From assembly GCA_002709565.1 (NCBI GenBank), contig PAPY01000003.1, positions 1 through 64,000 on the forward strand: a stretch of 64,000 bases of DNA, written 5' to 3'. Under the pieces are notes generated by a model that worked only from the letters and a program-made list of their open reading frames with translations, searched no databases and was not told the DNA's origin. Shown here in pieces: positions 57,119 to 64,000 of the stretch. Source of the stretch: Legionellales bacterium. GTDB lineage: Bacteria; Pseudomonadota; Gammaproteobacteria; UBA1113. Numbering within the stretch: the first letter of the stretch is position 1; every line of letters starts with the position of its first letter. A program made the position numbers and the translations under genes.

Positions 57119-58600
57119 TTATTGGTGTTCTCCCATCATCTTGCGTAACAGGGGTACAAGCAACAATGCCCCAACACCGACCGCAATAGCTGCCCAGCCA
57201 TAGACTGAGAAGGCATGACTGTAAATATCCAGTGCTTGGGTGCGGGTAATATCGGTTGAGGGGAGCCCGGCGATTTTGGCGACCACACCAGCAATCGCAT
57301 TAGAGGCTGCTGAGGCTAAGAACCAGGTGCCTACCATCATACCCGACATGCGCGGTGGCGCCATGGCCGTCATCATGGATAAACCAATAGGGGATAGCGC
57401 TAGCTCGCCCACACTTTGTAGACCATAACTTAAAACAACCCACCAGCCAGATACAAAACCATTATTTGACGCAAGTTTGCTGGCCCAAACCAATACCAAA
57501 AAGCCTAAGCCCATTAACAAAATCCCGGCGGTAAATTTCAATGAGGTGGGAATAACAAAACGGCTGCGGGCTGTGCTGCTCCACAGATAATTCATAAAAG
57601 GAGTGGCTATGATAATAAAAAATGGATTCAAAGCCTGAAACCACACTGTAGGAATAGTGAAGCCAAACAAGTGTCTATCCACATTACGCTCGGTGAATAG
57701 ATTGACGGTCATGGGCGCTTGTTGATACAAGACCCAAAAGCCAATGGAGAAAGCAATCAAGATCAAACAACCCAGCATTTTGTTTCTGTCACCATGGGAT
57801 TGACGGAAACTCGCTAATAAATAGAAGACAACGATAGCCGCACCGATCAGCTCTAACACGTAGTTTGCTAAAGAGACATGGTACAGCAGATAATATCCAA
57901 GAAATGCAATGACGGTAGCGCCGAGATAAACGGCGTTACTGTAACTTAAGCCTGGGAAGATTTTTTGTTTTAGCTTAGCAGGCTCAGGCACCGCGCCGCG
58001 ATGGCCCAGCATTTTTTGGCCCCAGAGAAATAATAATAAGCCTAACAACATACCAATAGAGGCGCAGGCAAAACCAGCATTCCAGCCATAGGCCACAGCA
58101 ATTGCACCGGCAACTAAGGGTGCAATCAAGCCACCGATATTGATCCCCATATAATAAATTGTGAAACCACCATCGCGCCGCGGATCATTGGGTCCGTCAT
58201 AGAGCGTACCTACGAGACTTGCGATACTCGATTTGAAGAATCCATTTCCGACCAGGATTAAACTTAAGGAGAAATAAAATAGCTCGGTATTGGGGATGGC
58301 CATCAAGGCATAACCCAGGGTCAAAATCGTTCCGCCGATAATTAAGGCGCGACGATAGCCTAAGAGCTTATCCGCTACATAACCACCCAAGACGGGGGTG
58401 AGCCAAATCAAAGCAGTGAAGGCGCCAAATAGGGCATAGGCTTTATCGTCGGAGAATAAGAAAACTTTTGTTAGATAGAGCACCAACAGGCCGCGGATAC
58501 TGTAGAAACCAAACCGTTCCCATACTTCTACCATAGAGAGAAAATACATACTTTTGGGTTGTCGTTGAGACGACATCGCTGGATTATCTGAGGATTGCAT
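57119..58600 (-). CDS. Proton-coupled oligopeptide transporter (POT family)
   Basis: Imports di- and tripeptides with protons; MFS/PTR2 family, 493 residues with about 13-14 helices. The hallmark proton-coupling motif ExxERF is in EVWERFGFYSIRGLL. The other PTR2 signatures are GGYVADKLLGYRRALIIGG and the FTIYYMGINIGGLIAPLVAG segment. Helix 10 GLQSVGELALSPIGLSMM is also typical. Peptide uptake fits an amino-acid-dependent, host-associated lifestyle. It is monocistronic. Confidence 0.94.
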   Translation of the reverse strand: MQSSDNPAMSSQRQPKSMYFLSMVEVWERFGFYSIRGLLVLYLTKVFLFSDDKAYALFGAFTALIWLTPVLGGYVADKLLGYRRALIIGGTILTLGYALMAIPNTELFYFSLSLILVGNGFFKSSIASLVGTLYDGPNDPRRDGGFTIYYMGINIGGLIAPLVAGAIAVAYGWNAGFACASIGMLLGLLLFLWGQKMLGHRGAVPEPAKLKQKIFPGLSYSNAVYLGATVIAFLGYYLLYHVSLANYVLELIGAAIVVFYLLASFRQSHGDRNKMLGCLILIAFSIGFWVLYQQAPMTVNLFTERNVDRHLFGFTIPTVWFQALNPFFIIIATPFMNYLWSSTARSRFVIPTSLKFTAGILLMGLGFLVLVWASKLASNNGFVSGWWVVLSYGLQSVGELALSPIGLSMMTAMAPPRMSGMMVGTWFLASAASNAIAGVVAKIAGLPSTDITRTQALDIYSHAFSVYGWAAIAVGVGALLLVPLLRKMMGEHQ

Positions 58601-58667
58601 AGTTTTTGCCGCTGCTTATTACCGAACCAACCATGATACCTGGCTGGCGCGAGAGATCAAGCATTCA

Positions 58668-59525
58668 TCAAGTGTTGTTCTGGGCTTGTTCTGGGTCGTT
58701 AACCACCTGTACCGGAGGACTTGCAAGCCGCAGACCTTTGCTAAAATAATCCTTGGCAATGGCTTTGGGATCAAAATCTAACTTACTGACCAGTTGCAAT
58801 GTATTTTGTTTAACTTCTGCGGGAAAGAATTCATGTTTGGTTTGATTTTTTTTCTCAGGCATAACTAACTTCATGGGTTTATCACCCAATAGTTGCTCTA
58901 ACATATCCATGGCACCTTCAGGTTTGGAAATGTCCTCGAGTCTTGCATCGATGAAATGAATACTAGGTCTATCAGCAAGTAATAGCTTGTAATATTCAGC
59001 GCGGGTTTGCATCTCGAGTATGTACCAAATAACTTTGCCAATTAAATTATATTGCATCAATGGCCCAGCATCGACAATTTTGTTCGGATAATTCGGATCC
59101 AGGGCAAATAACCAGGTAAAACCATTATTCATAAAGTCAAAATGATTAATGAAGCTCCAGGCTGTTGGATACACGTCACGGCTGAGATTAATGATATAAA
59201 TCTCGGCGTTTTTGTCTTCGAGCATATTGATGTTTTCTAGTAACCCTGCTTTACAAAGGAAGTGGGAGACTTCCATATACCAATCTGTCTCAACAGTCGC
59301 ATCGCGGTCGAATTTTTGCTGCCAAAAATCTTGTACGTGTTGCACATTACCTAAGGTATTAAATTGCGTGAAGTGGGACGCATCAGGGGAGTGTATACCC
59401 ATCCCTAAATAGCCGACGCGCTCATGATAAACGGTGGCATTTGAGACATTTTGCTTCAATAACTCTGTGAGATAAACAGTACCACAGCGGCCAGAGCTGA
59501 CTGTGAAGACGAACTTTTTCGCCAT
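58668..59525 (-). CDS. PAPS-dependent sulfotransferase family protein
   Basis: A soluble 285-residue protein. The N-terminal VFTVSSGRCGTVYLTELL is the 5'-phosphosulfate-binding loop (residues 10-16) of sulfotransferases. A 3'-phosphate-binding region follows (EIYIINLSRDVYPTAWSFINH, with Arg-Asp), then a family-like region reading FIDARLEDISKPEGAMDMLEQLLG. AAGGAAACCCA precedes the ATG. It is divergent from the sat-cysC fusion with 56 bases between starts. The two together make and use PAPS; the acceptor, perhaps a glycan, lipid or small molecule, is unknown. Confidence 0.8.
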   Translation of the reverse strand: MAKKFVFTVSSGRCGTVYLTELLKQNVSNATVYHERVGYLGMGIHSPDASHFTQFNTLGNVQHVQDFWQQKFDRDATVETDWYMEVSHFLCKAGLLENINMLEDKNAEIYIINLSRDVYPTAWSFINHFDFMNNGFTWLFALDPNYPNKIVDAGPLMQYNLIGKVIWYILEMQTRAEYYKLLLADRPSIHFIDARLEDISKPEGAMDMLEQLLGDKPMKLVMPEKKNQTKHEFFPAEVKQNTLQLVSKLDFDPKAIAKDYFSKGLRLASPPVQVVNDPEQAQNNT

Positions 59526-59581
59526 TGGGTTTCCTTAGCTATACTTGAGGGTTATTAGGTATAACTATAGCAGGGATACGG

Positions 59582-61291
59582 GTGAACAAACTTATCGATG
59601 CGTATGGTGGAAAATTGCACAACGGACTGGTGGCGGATCCCACGGTACTGCAGCGGCAAATGCTGACTATGCCGCAATGGACTCTGAGCCAGCGTCAGCT
59701 GTGCGATGTGGAACTGCTACTAAATGGTGGATTTTCGCCGCTCACGGGGTTTATGGACCAAGCCACCTATGATGGCGTAGTCAATACCATGCGACTGCCT
59801 AATGGGCTCCTATGGCCCATGCCTATTGTGCTTGATGTAAGTGAAGATTTTGCTGAATCTATCAGCCAAGGGTCGCAAATTAGTTTAATTGACGAAGAAG
59901 GCTTACCCATTGCCGTGTTGACCATTAATGATTATTGGCGGGCGGATCATCAACATGAAGCAGAGCAGGTGTATGGCACGACCAGCAAAGAACATCGCGG
60001 TGTGCAATACCTTTATGATAAAACAAATCCTGTTTATCTCGGTGGCGAGTTACAGGGATTACGCTTGCCGATTTATCATGATTTTCGTCAATTACGTTTT
60101 ACGCCAGATGAATTGCGGCGCGAGTTTCAGCACTTAGGTTGGTATAAGGTAGTCGGCTTCCAAACCCGCAATCCCATGCATCGAGCCTATCATGAAGTTA
60201 CCGCCCATGCAGCCAAAGATGTCGAAGCCAATTTATTGATTCATCCAGTGGTCGGAGCAACCATGAATGGTGATGTGGATCACTACACTCGGGTACGTTG
60301 TTATAAGAGCATCATTAAATACTATCCTGAACAATCGACAATGTTAAGTTTGTTGCCGTTAGCAATGCGTATGGCAGGTCCACGGGAAGCATTATGGCAT
60401 GCTATTATTCGACAGAACTACGGTTGTAGTCATTTTATCATTGGTCGTGACCATGCCGGTCCTAGTCCTGCCAAAGATGGCACGCCATTTTATGGTCCTT
60501 ATGATGCACAAGAGTTAGTGAACCAATACCGTAACGAATTGGGTATTCAAATTGTCACGTATCCTGAGATGGTGTATGTGGAAGAAAAAGCTGAATACAT
60601 ACCTGTCACGGAAACGACCTCTGATCAGCATCTTTTACGCTTGTCTGGTACGGAATTACGTCGGCGTCTCAAGGCAGGACTTGACGTGCCGAAATGGTTT
60701 TCGTATCCGGAAGTGATTACGGAATTACGTCGCACCTTTCCGCCTAGATACCAACAAGGCTTTACGGTGTTTTTTACCGGATTATCAGGCGCAGGTAAGT
60801 CAACGCTGGCAAAAGCTTTGTATAGCAAATTGATGGAGACGGGTGGCCGCTCAGTGACCTTATTAGATGGTGATATTGTGCGCCATAATTTATCGAGTGA
60901 ATTAGGTTTTTCGAAACATGACCGGGATATCAATATTCAGCGGATTGGTTTTGTTGCGACAGAAATTACCAAACACCACGGTATTGCGATTTGTGCACCC
61001 ATTGCGCCCTATCATTCGACGCGTCATGCTATTCGCGAGCAAATCCAAGAAGTGGGGGGCTTTATCGAGATTTATGTTTCCACATCCCTTGAAGTCTGTG
61101 AACAGCGGGATCGCAAAGGACTCTATAGCAAAGCCCGTGCCGGGATCATTAAAGACTTCACTGGCGTGAGCGACCCTTACGAAGTTCCAGAAGCCCCAGA
61201 ACTCGAAATCGACACCCAAACCAAACTGCCAGATGAATGTGTGCAAGAGATCTTACTTAAGCTCGAGCATTTGGGGTATATCAGGGTATAG
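59582..61291 (+). CDS. Bifunctional sulfate adenylyltransferase / APS kinase (PAPS synthase)
   Basis: Produces APS and then PAPS in one 569-residue chain. The N-terminal part (1-385) is an ATP sulfurylase of the single-chain type: GFQTRNPMHRAYHEVTAHAA, the IHPVVGATMNGDVDHYTRVRCYK segment and GRDHAGPS. The C-terminal part (about 395-569) is an APS kinase with Walker A GLSGAGKST and LLDGDIVRHNLSSELGFSKHDRDINIQRIGFVA. Start is GTG at 59582. Both sites look intact. No sulfite-reduction genes are nearby, so PAPS is probably made for sulfation by the adjacent sulfotransferase rather than for cysteine synthesis. Confidence 0.94.
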   Translation: MNKLIDAYGGKLHNGLVADPTVLQRQMLTMPQWTLSQRQLCDVELLLNGGFSPLTGFMDQATYDGVVNTMRLPNGLLWPMPIVLDVSEDFAESISQGSQISLIDEEGLPIAVLTINDYWRADHQHEAEQVYGTTSKEHRGVQYLYDKTNPVYLGGELQGLRLPIYHDFRQLRFTPDELRREFQHLGWYKVVGFQTRNPMHRAYHEVTAHAAKDVEANLLIHPVVGATMNGDVDHYTRVRCYKSIIKYYPEQSTMLSLLPLAMRMAGPREALWHAIIRQNYGCSHFIIGRDHAGPSPAKDGTPFYGPYDAQELVNQYRNELGIQIVTYPEMVYVEEKAEYIPVTETTSDQHLLRLSGTELRRRLKAGLDVPKWFSYPEVITELRRTFPPRYQQGFTVFFTGLSGAGKSTLAKALYSKLMETGGRSVTLLDGDIVRHNLSSELGFSKHDRDINIQRIGFVATEITKHHGIAICAPIAPYHSTRHAIREQIQEVGGFIEIYVSTSLEVCEQRDRKGLYSKARAGIIKDFTGVSDPYEVPEAPELEIDTQTKLPDECVQEILLKLEHLGYIRV

Positions 61292-61587
61292 GGCTGCGCT
61301 GAAGTATGTTTGCTCAAAATATAAACATACCATTCTCTATTACCACTTTGTCAGCGATGTTATTCCCGGGCAATGCTGGGATGGCTTATCGGCTATTATG
61401 GCGAGCGGCTGCATCGTTATCGGATAAGTCATTGATCTTTGCACAATCACGCCTGACGGCCGTTACTGCGCCAGAAAAAAATCACGGATATTGTTAATTT
61501 TTTCCATATCTCGTGTTTACCGGAGCGGGCTTACACTATAGAATGTATCTCAAGTCGTGGCTCTTCCATGGGGACTAATAAACACAA

Positions 61588-63822
61588 ATGGCGCAAGTCT
61601 CAAGACATCGTGTCAATGAACTGGCCAGCGATTCCATCGCCAATCACTCCTGGATAATCGGTCTTGCCCGGGCCAATCGCGGTAAAACCGGCGTAAAATA
61701 CACCAAAAAAGCTGGCCATTGGGCCCTTATTACTGCCTACCAAGCCATCCGTACCGTTGCCAGTGGCTCAATTATAAGCATACTCCTTCGCCTAATTGGT
61801 TTGGGTATTACTGCTGGTGTCGGCTATCTCAGTTACCGTTATTACAAACGTTTTGTTGGCGCGGAAGAAGGTCTCTATCAAGAAAAGCTTATCGACGACC
61901 CTGCTAAGCGTTTGAAAAAGCTTTATGAAGCGGGGGTTTTTGATTATAAACTCAAATTCTGTAATGCATTACCAAAGTATAAAGATTCTCGAACTATCTA
62001 TTTCTATGAAAAAGAAAACGAAATCCGTTTCCACTACACCACTATTGCACAAATCACATGGGATAGTGAAGCAACACAGTATTTGAGCCAATATCAAAAA
62101 ACTCTCATTGAACTAACCCTTGCCGACAAGACTCAGGGTGGCCATGAAATAGGGGGTAGAGATGAGATTGAAATCAAAGAATCTATTCTTTCACAACGAC
62201 CACCAGCGTCATCAGATTTCTTTGAACCAGATGGCCGCTTAAAGCGTAAACGAAAAGTTGATCCAGCCAATAGTAATGTCACAATTCTCGAAGAAGAAGA
62301 TGAAGAAAACCGCAAAAAACTCGAAGCTGAGATTGTCCGGCGTGCACAACGTTGGGGAGCGGTTAGACCAACCTCTGCGGGTTTGAGTAATGCTGGCTGG
62401 GTCTTCTCCATCGTTAATACCATTATCTGGCTAGGCTTATTGAATATAATAGCACTGCCGGCTATTGCAGTATTTGGTATAGGTTTAGGTGTTTTAGCGT
62501 TTGCACTTGTATCAGGCGCATTAATCAAAAAGCTCGAGTACAAAATTCGACGTCGACAGGTTATGCGTGAGATCTATACCGACGCCAAAAAACAAAATCT
62601 TGATTTTGAAATTCCCGATGAATATAAAAAGATTGGCTTTGCGGAACACTCTCGTAATGCCATAAAAGCGTTCAAGCAGTTTCGCAAGAACTTTAGTCGT
62701 TTTCTCAGAATTTTTGTTACTTTGAGTATACCCCTTGCATTTGTCTCTATAGCAACCGGTGGGGCTTTCTTACCGGTGCTTATTGGTGGCGCAATTGTTG
62801 GTGCCTGTGTTGGCGCCATCGTTGGCTTGGGTTTTGCTGCAGTAGAATGGACCCGCCGTTACAAAAAATCCAATAATCAAGTTTATGATATTCAAGAATT
62901 AGATAGATTGGCGGCTATCAAGAAAGGCGAGACTGCACCACCACAACAGCGGTCTCGTATCAAGACAAAGATCTGGGAAAAGATCCAACCAATGGCGAGA
63001 GCAGTAAATACGTTCAGTACAGTTACCAGTGTGGTTGAGTTTGGAGTGGGATTAGTTGGTGGATTTCTGTTGGCGACAAGTATACTCGGTTCTGCATTAA
63101 CAATTTTTCATTTAGGAACGGGGCTATCTTCTGTTGTTGGTGCTATTGTTGGGGCAGTTGCAATACCAACAGCACTTACGCCGATAGGCTGGGTAATCAT
63201 TGGTGGTGGTCTTCTCTTGGGAGCAGCAGCCCTAGTAGCAGGGATATGGGCGTACAAGAAAGATGCTGTCATGCGTTGCAATAAAGATGAGCGCGATGAT
63301 TTATTGTCAGGTAAAATTACCTGCGTGCCGCGGCATCAACGAACTGAGGCAGATTTGTCAAAGTGCGAAGGGAATCTGGAGCTTCCTAATAAGCTAGGGG
63401 CGAAACGACGACCATCAAGAAGTCAGTCCTATGATGATATGACTCAATTAATGCGCGAAAGACGAGGCTCATCTGGTAGTTCTTCTGATGGAGATCTAAG
63501 TTCAGAGTCGAGTGAGGATTATAGCAGTGATGATGACCCAATTACCCCCGAAAACTCACAACCCCCGAGTAGAAGCCTAAGCCCAACGTCGACTCCTCGC
63601 TCTTCTTCTCCACCTTCAAGTCCAACCCGAACACCAGCAGAACGAATACCGACCCCGACGGGTGATAGTGACAAAGAATACCAGCTCAAAGTTGCAGCTA
63701 AGTCCTGTCCGCAGCGGCTTACTATATGGGAACAAATTGGTTGCCGCGATGAGACTCGAGGCAGTATCAATGGTGATGGCTTCAACCCTACTGTGCGTGA
63801 ATTAGCTTGGGGTCGAGCTTAG
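61588..63822 (+). CDS. Multi-TM protein with Gly/Ala-rich helices and Ser/Pro-rich tail, effector-like
   Basis: Not recognised. The 744-residue chain has a basic N-terminus and hydrophobic segments at about residues 47-85, 269-315, 371-420 and 475-556, many Gly/Ala-rich (IGLGITAGVGYLSYRYY; GGAIVGACVGAIVGLGFAAV; GWVIIGGGLLLGAAALVAGIWAY). Between them are charged cytosolic loops (RKRKVDPANSNVTILEEEDEE). Residues about 620-700 form a disordered Ser/Asp then Ser/Pro/Thr tail (SSGSSSDGDLSSESSEDYSS; PPSRSLSPTSTPRSSSPPSS), like a phosphorylation-rich tail. No cleavable signal peptide. A host-membrane effector is possible but unproven. A hairpin follows. Confidence 0.75.
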   Translation: MAQVSRHRVNELASDSIANHSWIIGLARANRGKTGVKYTKKAGHWALITAYQAIRTVASGSIISILLRLIGLGITAGVGYLSYRYYKRFVGAEEGLYQEKLIDDPAKRLKKLYEAGVFDYKLKFCNALPKYKDSRTIYFYEKENEIRFHYTTIAQITWDSEATQYLSQYQKTLIELTLADKTQGGHEIGGRDEIEIKESILSQRPPASSDFFEPDGRLKRKRKVDPANSNVTILEEEDEENRKKLEAEIVRRAQRWGAVRPTSAGLSNAGWVFSIVNTIIWLGLLNIIALPAIAVFGIGLGVLAFALVSGALIKKLEYKIRRRQVMREIYTDAKKQNLDFEIPDEYKKIGFAEHSRNAIKAFKQFRKNFSRFLRIFVTLSIPLAFVSIATGGAFLPVLIGGAIVGACVGAIVGLGFAAVEWTRRYKKSNNQVYDIQELDRLAAIKKGETAPPQQRSRIKTKIWEKIQPMARAVNTFSTVTSVVEFGVGLVGGFLLATSILGSALTIFHLGTGLSSVVGAIVGAVAIPTALTPIGWVIIGGGLLLGAAALVAGIWAYKKDAVMRCNKDERDDLLSGKITCVPRHQRTEADLSKCEGNLELPNKLGAKRRPSRSQSYDDMTQLMRERRGSSGSSSDGDLSSESSEDYSSDDDPITPENSQPPSRSLSPTSTPRSSSPPSSPTRTPAERIPTPTGDSDKEYQLKVAAKSCPQRLTIWEQIGCRDETRGSINGDGFNPTVRELAWGRA

Positions 63823-63854
63823 TTATAGGTAATGATAATTTTTATCTCGTTTTT

Positions 63855-63899
63855 AGCATTGAACTAACCGTCTATTAATCAGGCGGTTAGTTCAATGCT
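63855..63899. terminator. Long hairpin after the 744-aa gene
   Basis: agcattgaactaaccg (63855-63870) is the exact complement of 63884-63899. With three more pairs, including one G-T, the stem reaches 19 bp around a seven-base loop. No T-run follows, so termination would be atypical; it resembles the hairpin between the tRNAs in size. Confidence 0.5.
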
Positions 63900-63961
63900 G
63901 GTAATGTAGTCTATAATTTGTCTATACTGTAATAACGATTACTTTGTTTGGATAATAACAG

Positions 63962-64000
63962 ATGACTACCAAGCTATTGCATGCACTTATGTTGATTTTA
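63962..64000 (+). CDS. Start of a further gene, cut by the window end
   Basis: ATG at 63962 opens MTTKLLHALMLIL, the beginning of a possible signal peptide or membrane segment. GGATAA lies nine bases upstream. Only 13 codons are visible, so no function can be named. Confidence 0.45.
   Translation, partial: MTTKLLHALMLIL

Noticed and set aside
61306-61497. 63-codon frame beginning MFAQNINIPF between the PAPS synthase gene and the 744-aa gene
   Set aside because: No ribosome site and no recognisable protein features; the 296-base gap otherwise shows only a weak 8-bp inverted repeat (61304-61330).

Overview
The window is a gammaproteobacterial chromosome segment. The housekeeping synteny is ruvC-ruvA-ruvB-tolQ-tolR-tolA-(insert)-tolB-pal-cpoB-queE, fmdB-aspS-yebC, metG divergent from mrp, purM-purN, and DUF2066-CDP-alcohol transferase-PerM-hda. 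This gene order, together with several long, low-homology proteins that look like host-interaction effectors (J-domain protein, polybasic N-terminus, Sel1/TPR-like repeats, Ser/Pro tails), suggests a host-associated Legionellales-type bacterium. That taxonomic placement is inference; no rRNA is present.

Layout. 0-5 kb: tRNA-Ala(GGC)-tRNA-Glu(TTC) with a strong promoter and terminator, gloA, a small hypothetical gene, then the minus-strand operon metG-rnfB-like-nth-DUF1841. 5-13 kb: a two-TM protein with a possible Cys-His-Asp triad, mrp, dcd, a Sel1/TPR-like protein, ihfB, purM-purN, and an AlbA_2/Schlafen-type gene bracketed by a 29-bp direct repeat. 13-23 kb: a small exported protein, an O-antigen-ligase-like membrane protein, and a divergent pair of giant genes (a 1262-aa J-domain protein and a 1204-aa internally duplicated protein). 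23-28.5 kb: DUF2066, CDP-alcohol phosphatidyltransferase, PerM, hda, a peptide deformylase variant, and an aminoglycoside-kinase/methyltransferase fusion. 28.5-37.6 kb is accessory: response regulator-TetR pair, MFS transporter, aldo/keto reductase, an unknown 452-aa protein, wrbA, YihY, and an AAA ATPase with a C-terminal nuclease-like domain. 37.6-37.95 kb is an unusual array of four long hairpins built from one motif. 38-44.8 kb: archaeal/eukaryotic-type proS, a potassium channel, an RND efflux pair and a coiled-coil membrane protein. 44.9-57 kb: fmdB-aspS-yebC-ruvCAB and the tol-pal cluster ending in queE, interrupted between tolA and tolB by a gene with three 147-bp tandem repeats. 57-64 kb: a POT peptide transporter, a sulfotransferase divergent from a PAPS synthase, a 744-aa multi-TM protein with a Ser/Pro-rich tail, and the first codons of another gene.

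Functional links. TolQRA-TolB-Pal-CpoB form the envelope-constriction system. RuvABC resolves Holliday junctions. The Sat-CysC fusion can supply PAPS to the adjacent sulfotransferase. Hda and IhfB both act on DnaA/oriC control. The most unusual signals are the hairpin array beside the ATPase-nuclease gene, the direct-repeat-flanked AlbA_2 gene, the repeat-protein insertion in the tol operon, and the paired giant effector-like genes.
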